A stretch of 64,000 nt of DNA from Methanomicrobium antiquum (lineage in GTDB: Archaea > Halobacteriota > Methanomicrobia > Methanomicrobiales > Methanomicrobiaceae): NCBI RefSeq assembly GCF_029633915.1, contig NZ_CP091092.1, positions 1,488,001-1,552,000 of the forward strand. The letters are read 5' to 3'. Both the position numbers and the translations under genes were made by a program. Below the pieces are notes generated by a model. That model was not told the origin of the DNA and did no database searches. It saw only the letters and a list, made by a program, of their open reading frames with translations. Shown here in pieces: positions 41,524 through 50,202 of the stretch (position 1 is the stretch's first letter; each line of letters opens with the position of its first letter).

Positions 41524-44283
41524 TTATATCCAGAAGAGGTCTTCATCCTCATCATTAGAAAAACTGCTCTTCTTCTTCTCTGAAGATACTCTGGATTGCT
41601 GTTTTTTTGTCGGACTTCCCGGAACAGGGCCGGGATTTTTTCCAACTTTTAAGTCTTTAGACAACGATTCCTTTGGTCTTTTCGGACCAGAGCCAATCTT
41701 TACATTGTCGGAGAGAAGCTCTTTGGGCTTTGAAGAATTCCCTGCCTTAATACCTCCTGACAAAAGTTCTTTTGGCTTCACACCAGGGCTTGATTTAATT
41801 CCGGACGATAAAAGTTCAACAGGCCTTTTGGCCGAACTTCCCATTGAGATTTTGCCACCACTCAGATTGTCTTTTGGTTTGATATTCGGCCGGACAGATA
41901 ATTTTGCTCCTGAAAGACTGCCTTCCTTAGCTTTTATACTGGGCTGAATTGAGACCTTTCTTCCAGAAAGTGAACTGTCATTAGGCCTTATAACAGAACC
42001 GCCCGATATTTTGCCGCCCGAAAAAGCATTATCATTTGGACGCATCCTTGACCCTGCGGAAAAACTGCCGGCTGAAAAAGACTTGTCACTTGAACGCTGT
42101 ACAGGCCCGCCAATGCTTATAGTCTCTCCAACACGTGCGACATCGCTTCTCTCCTTTGGAAGGCCGGGGCCTTTTATATCTTTGATTCCAAAAATTGAAT
42201 CTTTAGGAGCATTTCCTAAATTAACACTCGTCATACGCGTCATATCAAGATTTGTCTTTTCACTTCTTCCAGGCAGGTTTAGCTGATTTTCATCCTTTTT
42301 CTTCTCTTTCTTCCCGCTAATCACAATCTTGTCATCATGGAGTTTTTCCTTTTCCTTAACAGGCGCTGATTCCATAATCTCTTTTTTGTACTCTTCAAGC
42401 TCCTGTTTTCTCACATATTCAGGCGAAGTTAAGGGTATGTTATCCTCGTCTTCTTCTTCTTCTTCAATATATGATAACGCGGCATCGGAAAATGTGGCAG
42501 TTTTGGCATTGCCAAGATTTTGCGTTCTCTCGTCAAAATTCTCCTCATCATCGTCATCTAATAATTCAACAAATGAAATTGAAGTTTCTACAACAGAATC
42601 ATCCTCTTTTGCGCCTCTAAAATATGATGAGGAATCTTCAGCACACTCGCCTGACTCATCCTCCAAGAAATCAATCATATCAAGAGTTAAAACAGGCTCT
42701 TTTGGAGTATCAATTCTACTGTAATCTTCGTCAGGGTATTTTTTTGGGAGATTTGGATTCTGTCTGTTCATGTGATAACCATTGTCTTCAATAATAGGGG
42801 GAATATTCTCATTGTGTCCCGGATTTTTTGGAGGAATCGAAGAGTATCCTCCAATAAGACCCCATGCCTCATCTTCAAGAGCCTGTTCATCATAATTCGC
42901 CCGGGAATAATCTGAGGGCTGATTATAGGGCGGATCATAATAACCACGATTTTCAGGATATTCAACTCTTTGATTAACAGGTGAGGGTACACTATAAGGA
43001 TCAGTCTGAGTGTTACTATAAGGATCAGTCTGAGTGTTCCGGGAGATTTCTATAATATTTGCATTTTCATTTCCGGACAAAAGCAGTGCCTCTTCTTCTG
43101 CGAGTACACGGGAATATTCTGCTTCCTTTTCTTTTTGTGCAAGCTCTTCTAAGTATTCTTCCCTTAATTTTTTGATCTCCTCAACTCGCGGAACATTGTG
43201 GATTCCTGAAAGCATTATAATAATACCCACAAAACGGGTATTTCGTACAGGATAATCTCCTGAGCGCATTTCAAGTCCGGCGATACTTGAATCAATCCAT
43301 TTCCTGACAGTCTGAAATCCCTTCATTGAGAGCTCATGGGAAGGGCCTGCAATTAAGATCAAAGCTTTGTCAGCACTTGTAAGATCACATGGTATTGATA
43401 TATCCTCATATACAGCCTGCTTCGCAAGCGCAACTATCCTTGTCGCCCGCTTATGTGATCCTTCACTGAAATATGTGTCAGAACGCAATCTTTCAAATGT
43501 ATCCATCCAGTTAAAGGGCAGATTTTCAATAGCATACCCTATTGCCGTGATGCCGTTTCCTTTGAGAGTGTTTAGAATTTCGCCTGCATCCAAAACAACC
43601 TCTGCTGAATCCAGGCCTGATTCATTGAATTCTCCCGCACGAAGTAAAAGCCCGATCTGTCGTGAAATTCTTTCATTAAGCATTCTGTATATATCACGGG
43701 GATTTTCAGGAAATATTTTTCCAAATGGAGAGGGTTTTACAACCGGCTCTCCATGCTCATCGAGGGTTGTTTCAAATGAGGACTTTATTTTTTTGTACCA
43801 GGTTTCATTATCGAATAAAATTACTGCATCGGCACATTCTTCTATTTTATCGAGATCGTCAGCGGCCTTTTTAGCAATAGCACGACCTTCACGAAGATAT
43901 GGAAGTGTGCAGACCGCAAATACAGGCTCAAAAAAGGCTTTTCTTATCTCTTCAATGAGATGTGGAACGATATCACACACATTTCCGCCAAGACCGGAGA
44001 ATACCATTAATGCATCAAGATTAACAGTGTCTAACTTTTTGATGTTTGACATAATTTCACTTACATCAACAGTTGACATTATGTCATAGTGGACATCAGG
44101 GTCAAGAGCTGGAAAAAAGATTTTTGAATCCTCAGGAAGATTTCTAAGCTGGGAGAGATAATTTCCATCAGTATCAATTACAACAGGGGATATACAGCTT
44201 ACGCTGCTTTTTCTATCCTGATAGTAAAGCTGATCCACAATTCGTGAACCTGCACCGCCGACACCTATAGCAAGTATCCTCAT
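41524..44283 (-). CDS. Aberrant FtsZ/tubulin-like protein with a long repetitive tail
   Basis: A 919-residue protein. Residues 1-365 have the FtsZ/tubulin layout: MRILAIGVGGAGSRIVDQL, VVIDTDGN, the loop FSGLGGNVCDIVPHL (where FtsZ has GGGTGTG), LPYLREGRAIAKKA, and a second domain with VVLDAGEILNTLKGNGI and HKRATRIVALAK. The nucleotide-binding loop has therefore changed and GTP hydrolysis is doubtful. A coiled coil (about 370-410), an acidic, disordered Pro/Tyr-rich stretch and about ten repeats of a basic unit (xPKELLSGGIKxGxSxK type, about 745-900) follow. It stands alone between tRNA-Ala and ppcA. Tubulin-family membership is secure; a cytoskeletal or regulatory role is inference. Confidence 0.85.
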   Translation of the reverse strand: MRILAIGVGGAGSRIVDQLYYQDRKSSVSCISPVVIDTDGNYLSQLRNLPEDSKIFFPALDPDVHYDIMSTVDVSEIMSNIKKLDTVNLDALMVFSGLGGNVCDIVPHLIEEIRKAFFEPVFAVCTLPYLREGRAIAKKAADDLDKIEECADAVILFDNETWYKKIKSSFETTLDEHGEPVVKPSPFGKIFPENPRDIYRMLNERISRQIGLLLRAGEFNESGLDSAEVVLDAGEILNTLKGNGITAIGYAIENLPFNWMDTFERLRSDTYFSEGSHKRATRIVALAKQAVYEDISIPCDLTSADKALILIAGPSHELSMKGFQTVRKWIDSSIAGLEMRSGDYPVRNTRFVGIIIMLSGIHNVPRVEEIKKLREEYLEELAQKEKEAEYSRVLAEEEALLLSGNENANIIEISRNTQTDPYSNTQTDPYSVPSPVNQRVEYPENRGYYDPPYNQPSDYSRANYDEQALEDEAWGLIGGYSSIPPKNPGHNENIPPIIEDNGYHMNRQNPNLPKKYPDEDYSRIDTPKEPVLTLDMIDFLEDESGECAEDSSSYFRGAKEDDSVVETSISFVELLDDDDEENFDERTQNLGNAKTATFSDAALSYIEEEEEDEDNIPLTSPEYVRKQELEEYKKEIMESAPVKEKEKLHDDKIVISGKKEKKKDENQLNLPGRSEKTNLDMTRMTSVNLGNAPKDSIFGIKDIKGPGLPKERSDVARVGETISIGGPVQRSSDKSFSAGSFSAGSRMRPNDNAFSGGKISGGSVIRPNDSSLSGRKVSIQPSIKAKEGSLSGAKLSVRPNIKPKDNLSGGKISMGSSAKRPVELLSSGIKSSPGVKPKELLSGGIKAGNSSKPKELLSDNVKIGSGPKRPKESLSKDLKVGKNPGPVPGSPTKKQQSRVSSEKKKSSFSNDEDEDLFWI
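42991..43038 (-). repeat. 24-base tandem duplication in the FtsZ-like gene
   Basis: A 24-base unit is present twice with no difference (42991-43014 and 43015-43038) and encodes NTQTDPYS twice in the disordered tail. Perfect identity suggests a recent expansion. Confidence 0.9.
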
Positions 44284-44769
44284 AATTTAAGTTTTGGGGG
44301 TTTACTTTCCCGCCTGTATTCTAATGCCGTTTAGACCACTTATTTGCAATATTAGTTACAAATCATGCAATTTTCATATACTTTCCGGTTGCAGTGTCTG
44401 ACATCCTGCAGAAGTATTCTACATGATTTATTTTACATGCCGGAAAATTACTGATATATAATTTGTTTTTGAACGCTAATAATTGTCGTTGTTTATACTT
44501 ATTTTTACATGAAGTTACTTCGTAACTCACATGAAACCCATGCATGAAATATAATTTCATGGACTTTTTTTAAGAAGATGTTATTATTTGTAATATTCAG
44601 AATTTACATCAAACAACTGACAAAATAAAAAAACATCAAAAATTGTTTCTCAGCATATTATTATTATTTCTCAGCAGTATCAGAATTTTTATGCTAATCT
44701 TCGTCTGCCAAATCCTTGTCAACCAAGTATTAAATTAAGGTTGACATCTAAATTTATCAGGTGAAATTT
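44284..44769. other. Intergenic region with element F
   Basis: A 486-base divergent region between the FtsZ-like gene and ppcA. It holds a full dispersed element (44507-44573, plus orientation), AT-rich sequence and promoter-like stretches. No gene is seen. Confidence 0.55.
44507..44573 (+). repeat. Dispersed double-palindrome element, copy F
   Basis: ACATGAAGTTACTTCGTAAC hairpin, ACATGAAACCCATGCATGAA spacer, CATGAAATATAATTTCATG hairpin and GGAC plus T7. It lies between two divergent genes, so it does not follow either as a terminator. Confidence 0.8.
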
Positions 44770-46248
44770 ATGAAGAATGTACAAAATTGTTACGAAATTC
44801 CTAAAACCATGAGTACCCAGCACCCTGACAATGTAAATACTCCTTTTTTTTCATGCAGTCCGCTTCTTGGAGGGGAAGAAGAGGTTTTGGAGGCTTATTA
44901 TGCCTATTCACATCTGTATTGCAGGGAACAGATGTGGGACTGTGAGGGAAAAGAGGTTGATAATTTTGTTGTAAAAAAACTTCTCTCAAAATATGATTCA
45001 TATTTTACACAAAAACAACTTGGCAGGGATTTATTTTTAACATTAAGACTCCCAAATCCTGAAATAGAGAAAACAGAAGCAAAAATACTTCTTGAAACCT
45101 TAGAGAGCATCCCACGCTCATTTGATATTGCAAAACTGTTTTACGGAAATGAAATTCCGCCAATATTTGAAGTTATACTTCCTATGACAACATCATATAC
45201 ATCAATAGATAACATCTACCAGTATTACTGTGATTTTGTCGTTGGAAAACAGCACATGCGGCTCGGAGGGCGTGATATCAAAATTTCAGACTGGATTGGT
45301 GAATTCAAGCCTGAAAAAATAAATGTAATCCCCCTATTTGAGGACAAACAGAGTATGCTTGAATCTGACGAGATTGTGAGCAGGTATATTGACAATAAAA
45401 ATCTTGATTATCAGCGGGTATTTTTCGCACGCTCTGATCCTGCGATAAATTACGGAAATATCGGAGCAGTAATCTTAAACAAAATTGCTTTGATGAAAAT
45501 TGAGGATTTGTCTGAAACATCAGGCACCCCAATATATCCGATAATAGGTGTTGGTTCTGCACCTTTCAGAGGAAATCTACATCCAGGCAATATAAAAGGA
45601 GTTGTAGAGGAATACCCAGGCGTACATACATTTACAATACAGTCGGCATTTAAATATGACTATCCGGCAGATGAAGTGCGTGAAGGCATAAGAAAACTTG
45701 AAGAAAGAACACCGGGCCGGTCACAAATAGTTGATACTGATACATGTCTTGGAATTTTTGATAAGTGCTCTTCTGAATACAACAAAAGACTGGCAAGCCT
45801 ATGTCCTGTTATAAACCGGACTGCTGAATTTATTCCTGGAAGAAGAAAAAGAAAACTTCACATAGGACTTTTTGGATACTCCAGAAACCACGATGGCCTA
45901 AATCTACCACGTGCAATAACATTCACCGGGGCCTGTTATTCACTTGGAGTCCCACCTGAAATTTTAGGCATTTCAGCATTATCAGATAAGGATTACGAGC
46001 AGTTATGTGAAATATATCTTCATTTTGAAGATGACCTGTCAGACGCGATGCAATATGCAAACCCGGACTCCCCATACCTTCCAAAAGAGGATTTTGAATT
46101 TGCAAAGGAGATACTGGGAGACTTTGAATTGGACATTGATCACAAAGAAGCAACAGATACAATACTTGATAAAATTTCAATGAACCATATTGAAGAAGCA
46201 GGACCCTATATTTTAAGAGCCGCCAGCAAAAGAAAATTTTTAGGATAA
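44770..46248 (+). CDS. ppcA: Archaeal-type phosphoenolpyruvate carboxylase
   Basis: Carboxylates PEP to oxaloacetate, feeding the partial citric acid cycle of methanogens. The 492-residue protein is the short archaeal type (about half the bacterial length): MSTQHPDNVNTPFF near the start, HPGNIKGVVEEYPGVHTFTIQSAFKYDYP, GRSQIVDTDTCLG, and the catalytic-region GLFGYSRNHDGLNLPRAITFTG. The ATG at 44770 has AGGTGA at five bases, and the upstream GTG lies in that signal. It is monocistronic; the next gene is convergent. Confidence 0.95.
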   Translation: MKNVQNCYEIPKTMSTQHPDNVNTPFFSCSPLLGGEEEVLEAYYAYSHLYCREQMWDCEGKEVDNFVVKKLLSKYDSYFTQKQLGRDLFLTLRLPNPEIEKTEAKILLETLESIPRSFDIAKLFYGNEIPPIFEVILPMTTSYTSIDNIYQYYCDFVVGKQHMRLGGRDIKISDWIGEFKPEKINVIPLFEDKQSMLESDEIVSRYIDNKNLDYQRVFFARSDPAINYGNIGAVILNKIALMKIEDLSETSGTPIYPIIGVGSAPFRGNLHPGNIKGVVEEYPGVHTFTIQSAFKYDYPADEVREGIRKLEERTPGRSQIVDTDTCLGIFDKCSSEYNKRLASLCPVINRTAEFIPGRRKRKLHIGLFGYSRNHDGLNLPRAITFTGACYSLGVPPEILGISALSDKDYEQLCEIYLHFEDDLSDAMQYANPDSPYLPKEDFEFAKEILGDFELDIDHKEATDTILDKISMNHIEEAGPYILRAASKRKFLG

Positions 46249-46268
46249 TTTTTAATCCTTTTTGTAAT

Positions 46269-47318
46269 TCAATCTCTTTTTAATGAAATTTTATCCTTAA
46301 TGGCTTTTCTGACAACTTCCCGCTTTACAATAATTAATGTTCCAAATATACCAAGGAAAATATTCAGATAATAGAGTAAAATACGCCAGATTACAACGAA
46401 AATACCAACGATTGATGACGGAACAAACAGACTGTAAAGTGATGTTGCAGAAAGTTCTGCAATACCTGAACTTCCTGGAGTTAAAGGTATCATCATAATA
46501 ATTGCAATAATAATCTGTGCAACAAATGACTCAACAATGTGCGGGCCTTCTCCAAGTCCCATCAATATGAGTGACGCAATAAAAAATTCACTAAACCAGT
46601 AAAATACTGTAAAAAGTGTTCCCCATACAAGACCTATTTTTGAATGGCTCACATAATTTTTTAGAGCAGAATTAAAGTTGTCTACTTCCGAGTCGATTCT
46701 GCCTGTGAATTTTTCCACCTTTTCAGCATGCCAGCGTTTTGTAAACCAGCCTGAAAATTTTTTAATCAGATTTTTAAGAAATACCGGGTTTTTAACAGAG
46801 TAAGCAAAGAGTATCACAAATCCGGTTATCATGGCCCACATGAAAAATAACGGAAGTGCAATTGAAAGACCAAGCTCTTCTGATCCAAGCCACAGCATAA
46901 GCATTGCAGCACCGCCTATAATACCAAGCAAAATTCCATCAAGAACTCTTTCCATTATAACTATTGCCGTTGCATCACCAAGAGGCACATCAGCTCTGTA
47001 AAGCTCATGTATTCTTACAGGTTCACCACCTGCCTGTGAAGGAGTTACTGCGGCAATCAAAAGATTTGCAAATACCATGTTAAGGCAGTGCAGGAAAGGA
47101 ACTTTGTAGCCGAGCGACTTTGACATGAACTTTAATCTTAGAGCCCATGCACAAAGCGACAAAATATGCAGAATGAGTGCCGCAAGAAGATATTGAGGCT
47201 GTAATTTTGTCAGGTAATTTATTGTATTTTCATCAATTGTGAAGTATAAAACAAGAGCCAGTACTACAACACTAAAAATAACAGATAGTGCCAGCCACTT
47301 CCATTGATTTCTATCCAT
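46269..47318 (-). CDS. UPF0104 / flippase-like membrane protein
   Basis: Integral membrane protein of 349 residues with about eight helices, of the lysylphosphatidylglycerol synthase transmembrane / AglD-flippase-like family. Landmarks are LRLKFMSKSLGYKVPFLHCLNMVFANLL, PSQAGGEPVRIHELY and MERVLDG. The synthase domain itself is absent. Archaeal members are suspected to handle lipid-linked sugars or lipids. The ATG at 47318 has GGAGAA in front. It is followed downstream by the convergent end of ppcA, 20 bases away. Confidence 0.82.
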   Translation of the reverse strand: MDRNQWKWLALSVIFSVVVLALVLYFTIDENTINYLTKLQPQYLLAALILHILSLCAWALRLKFMSKSLGYKVPFLHCLNMVFANLLIAAVTPSQAGGEPVRIHELYRADVPLGDATAIVIMERVLDGILLGIIGGAAMLMLWLGSEELGLSIALPLFFMWAMITGFVILFAYSVKNPVFLKNLIKKFSGWFTKRWHAEKVEKFTGRIDSEVDNFNSALKNYVSHSKIGLVWGTLFTVFYWFSEFFIASLILMGLGEGPHIVESFVAQIIIAIIMMIPLTPGSSGIAELSATSLYSLFVPSSIVGIFVVIWRILLYYLNIFLGIFGTLIIVKREVVRKAIKDKISLKRD

Positions 47319-47380
47319 TCGTTTCTCCAAATAATTATGTTTCAAAAATGTTTGTTTTCTGCCTATAAACCCTTTAAGGT

Positions 47381-47965
47381 TTACACTGTGAAAAGGCTCC
47401 TGTTTTTAACGATTATGAAAAGTCCTGACCTGACTGCGGCATCCAAAATACCGTACCCATAGCTGAAGTATGCAAGTGCGTTTACAAAATTTTCACAGGA
47501 ATTGTACTTTTCTCCTGAATTCAGGTAATTTTCAGCACAATTTAAAACAGACTTTGAAAAAGAATAAAGCGGACTTTCAATATCAGGCGCCGGAGATACT
47601 GAAATTACTGCCTCTGAGAGCATATTTTTGTATCTGTTGGTCTTTTCAAATAGATGGGGAAATAAAACATCAGGCATATTCTCATCAAATAAAGGAACTC
47701 TTTTAACTGGTTTTTCTCCGGAAAATAGTCCGGATAAAATTCCAAAATCGAGCCATCCAAAACCATATGAAAATGCCGCATGTGCATTTACCAAATCACC
47801 CCTATCTGCAAAAGACAGACCGTCTCTTCTATAAGCTACAGCCATCTCCAAAATCTCTTCTGAAACCTTCCAATAGGGCGATTCTGGAGAAGGATAAACA
47901 ATCAGGGCTGAAATGGTATTTTCCAGTAATTCTCCAAATATTTCAGGCTTTGTCTTTGAATTCAT
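47381..47965 (-). CDS. DUF357 family protein
   Basis: Conserved archaeal protein of 194 residues and unknown function. It has two similar helical halves, each with the pattern [21 protein letters not shown] (second) or [22 protein letters not shown] (first), indicating an internal duplication of the DUF357 unit. No catalytic motif is visible. Its ATG overlaps the stop of dphB, so the two are cotranscribed. Confidence 0.8.
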   Translation of the reverse strand: MNSKTKPEIFGELLENTISALIVYPSPESPYWKVSEEILEMAVAYRRDGLSFADRGDLVNAHAAFSYGFGWLDFGILSGLFSGEKPVKRVPLFDENMPDVLFPHLFEKTNRYKNMLSEAVISVSPAPDIESPLYSFSKSVLNCAENYLNSGEKYNSCENFVNALAYFSYGYGILDAAVRSGLFIIVKNRSLFTV

Positions 47966-48714
47966 AATCCTGCAAAAGTCTCAAGATATTCCTTTTCCAT
48001 CATATGAAGTGAAGATGGAATAACTAATACATGAAGAGGCGCTCCAAAATCTGCTTTTTTCAACTTCTCAGAATCGCCTGCCAAAACATAGGGTTCAGCT
48101 GAACCTGCCCTTGCCATCCCAACAAAAATTTGAGGTGCACTTAGATTTCTCTTCTCAGCCATCTGCTCAATCAATAAAACACCCTCTCCGACGGTCATAA
48201 ATCTGTCAGGTTTTATGTCCAGAAATACCAGGGTGTGAAGGTCCTGCTCAATATTTTGAAGTATTGTATCAAGAGGGGTTGTTGGGAACCAGTTTTTTTC
48301 AGGATACGGAATTGAACATGATTTTCCAAACCTGTAATTCTGCAGACCTGAAAGGCCGCATACTGCACTCTGAATTGATGCACCATGTATTATCTGTGTT
48401 GGAATACCTCTCATCTTCGCCCGGATTCTAAGATCAGAGTGTGTGGTTGAGACCATAGGATCACCGCCTGTCAAAAAAACAGCACTTCCCCTCTCTGCGC
48501 AATCCAAAATATTGTCAGGATGCTTTTCTACGTCATCGCGCCCCAAAAAAATCACTTTTTTTCCGTAATACTCTTCCATCTTTTTAATATCCGCACCCAT
48601 AAGGCGGGATGTGTAGCCCTCTAAGAATATGGAATCTGCGCTTTTTATGGCTTCAAGCCCTTTTACTGATATATCTTTCTCATCGTAGAGTCCAAGACCT
48701 ATGAATGTTAGCAT
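47962..48714 (-). CDS. dphB: Diphthine synthase
   Basis: SAM-dependent methyltransferase for the diphthamide modification of elongation factor aEF2. The 250-residue protein begins [23 protein letters not shown] and has FLEGYTSRL, the [18 protein letters not shown] and [21 protein letters not shown] segments that define DphB, and the C-terminal VGMARAGS. It is divergent from the cis-prenyltransferase-like gene, sharing a palindrome-containing spacer. Confidence 0.95.
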   Translation of the reverse strand: MLTFIGLGLYDEKDISVKGLEAIKSADSIFLEGYTSRLMGADIKKMEEYYGKKVIFLGRDDVEKHPDNILDCAERGSAVFLTGGDPMVSTTHSDLRIRAKMRGIPTQIIHGASIQSAVCGLSGLQNYRFGKSCSIPYPEKNWFPTTPLDTILQNIEQDLHTLVFLDIKPDRFMTVGEGVLLIEQMAEKRNLSAPQIFVGMARAGSAEPYVLAGDSEKLKKADFGAPLHVLVIPSSLHMMEKEYLETFAGL

Positions 48715-48784
48715 ATTTCACCTCTAATTTCAGAATCGTATAGTATGTATTTATCTTCAAAGAGAAAAAAGAGAATAGTTAGTT

Positions 48785-48800
48785 TGTGATAGTTATCACA
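48785..48800. promoter_or_regulatory. 16-base perfect palindrome TGTGATA-GT-TATCACA
   Basis: Arms at 48785-48791 and 48794-48800 are exactly complementary. It sits in the 130-base spacer of the divergent dphB and cis-prenyltransferase-like genes, about 70 bases from the former and 45 from the latter start, where a dimeric repressor could act. Confidence 0.5.
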
Positions 48801-48844
48801 GACATACATCCGAACGACTGGAATGTCTTTGGGGTACCGGGGAT

Positions 48845-49438
48845 ATGGTGATTCATCGTTATTATGAACGCAAACTGAAAAGGGAGCTGAAAAATCTTCC
48901 GCATTCAGTGTGTTTTATGATAACCGATGATGATATTGCCGGGGCCCCAATGAAACCAGAAAAGGTTGCGGGATGGTGTATTAAATTTGGCATTTCTGAA
49001 ATTATTTTTCACATTGACACCGATTCTGTAGAGTCTATTTTAAAATATATTGATACTCTAAAAGAGATATCCAAAATTGCTGAGCTTACTTTATGCTATG
49101 AAGATAAGACGGAAGTTTTGGGTAGTGGTGCGCATGTTTCTGTTGCAATCGGAAAGAGCGGACGGGAAGAGATAATAAACGCTATTAAAAAGATGGCGGC
49201 TGATGGTATAAATCCCGAAGATGTCTCTGAAAATACAATAGAGTCTTACCTTAACTTTAAATTTGAGCCAGACCTTGTCATAAAAACCGGTGGCAGTCAT
49301 CTGACTGATTTTTTGATATGGCAATCTGTCTATTCAGAATTATTCTTCTCAGATGTAAACTGGAAAGAATTCAGAAGAGTTGATCTTTTAAGGGCTCTTC
49401 GTGATTATCAATTGAGAAAGCGCCGTTATGGCAAATGA
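48845..49438 (+). CDS. cis-Prenyltransferase-like regulatory subunit (NgBR/Nus1 type)
   Basis: A 197-residue protein with the fold of undecaprenyl diphosphate synthases but without the catalytic DGN motif: the corresponding place reads MITDDDIAG. Other parts match family landmarks, GKSGREEIINAI, LVIKTGGSHLTDFLIW and RRVDLLRALRDYQ. It ends in RRYGK, the RxG motif at the extreme C terminus that in eukaryotic NgBR completes the active site of the partner. Likely a non-catalytic partner of the synthase encoded opposite. The ATG at 48845 overlaps a GTG at 48848. The 3' ends of the two genes overlap by 13 bases. Confidence 0.82.
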   Translation: MVIHRYYERKLKRELKNLPHSVCFMITDDDIAGAPMKPEKVAGWCIKFGISEIIFHIDTDSVESILKYIDTLKEISKIAELTLCYEDKTEVLGSGAHVSVAIGKSGREEIINAIKKMAADGINPEDVSENTIESYLNFKFEPDLVIKTGGSHLTDFLIWQSVYSELFFSDVNWKEFRRVDLLRALRDYQLRKRRYGK

Positions 49439-50202
49439 TTCTCTGAGAAACGCTGATCGTAGAGTCTTACTCCACGTAACAGATCAATCTTTCTAAACAA
49501 AGGCCAGTATGGTGCGCAGAAATATACTGCGGATTCATTCCCGTTTGCAAGCCACGGGAGAAAATTAGAGGTTCTTTTTTCATTTCCGGTCCTTATTATA
49601 AGATCTACTTCGGGCAGATTTATCTCGCGATAGAGATTTTCTTCTATTGTTTTATTGTCTATTTCTTCAGGCTTAATTTTTCCTTCATGAATACTGCTTA
49701 AAATTGACTTTGTCGCACACAAAATCTCATTTCTGCCGCCATATGCTATCGCAAGGTTTATTGTAAAGGCTGTATAATTTCGCGTCAGTTCTTCGACCCT
49801 TTCTATCTTTTCAATTAAGTCCTTAGGCATTATGTTTCTGTCACCTACCATCTGGATACGGATTTTGTTTTTATGCACTCTTTCATCCGATGCGGCGGCA
49901 ATCGCCTTTTCTGCAAAAAGATCAAATAATTCACGAAGCTCCAACTCTGATCTCTTAAAATTTTCAGTTGAAAAGCAATAGAGGGTTATGTGTCTGACAC
50001 CAATTTCACGTGCCCAGTCAAGAACCTTCTCGGTTGTCTGTGCACCAAGCCTGTGACCTGAAGCAACATCTATCCCCATCTCTTTTGCAAATCTTCTGTT
50101 TCCATCCTGGATTATTGCAATATGACGCGGTATGTGTCTGATGTTTTTTAAGAGATGCTTCTCATATAATTTATCCACTAATTCTCTTGGCTTAAAAATC
50201 AC
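49426..50202 (-). CDS. uppS: cis-Prenyltransferase (UppS family), catalytic subunit
   Basis: Makes long-chain cis-polyprenyl diphosphate, the lipid carrier precursor for glycosylation (dolichol-type in archaea). The 258-residue protein has the catalytic Asp in IQDGNRRFAKEMG (D33), YCFSTENFKRS, NLAIAYGGRNEIL and DLIIRTGNEKRTSNFLPW. It ends QRFSENHLP, so the RxG motif seen at this point in homodimeric bacterial enzymes is lost (RFS). The convergent neighbour has it. Its start overlaps the stop of the radical SAM gene, so lysS-radical SAM-uppS form an operon. Confidence 0.92.
   Translation of the reverse strand: MIFKPRELVDKLYEKHLLKNIRHIPRHIAIIQDGNRRFAKEMGIDVASGHRLGAQTTEKVLDWAREIGVRHITLYCFSTENFKRSELELRELFDLFAEKAIAAASDERVHKNKIRIQMVGDRNIMPKDLIEKIERVEELTRNYTAFTINLAIAYGGRNEILCATKSILSSIHEGKIKPEEIDNKTIEENLYREINLPEVDLIIRTGNEKRTSNFLPWLANGNESAVYFCAPYWPLFRKIDLLRGVRLYDQRFSENHLP

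Noticed and set aside
41388-41645. 85-residue minus-strand ORF across tRNA-Ala (contains RDLNPRPLRCERS)
   Set aside because: This peptide is the familiar translation of a tRNA gene on the opposite strand.
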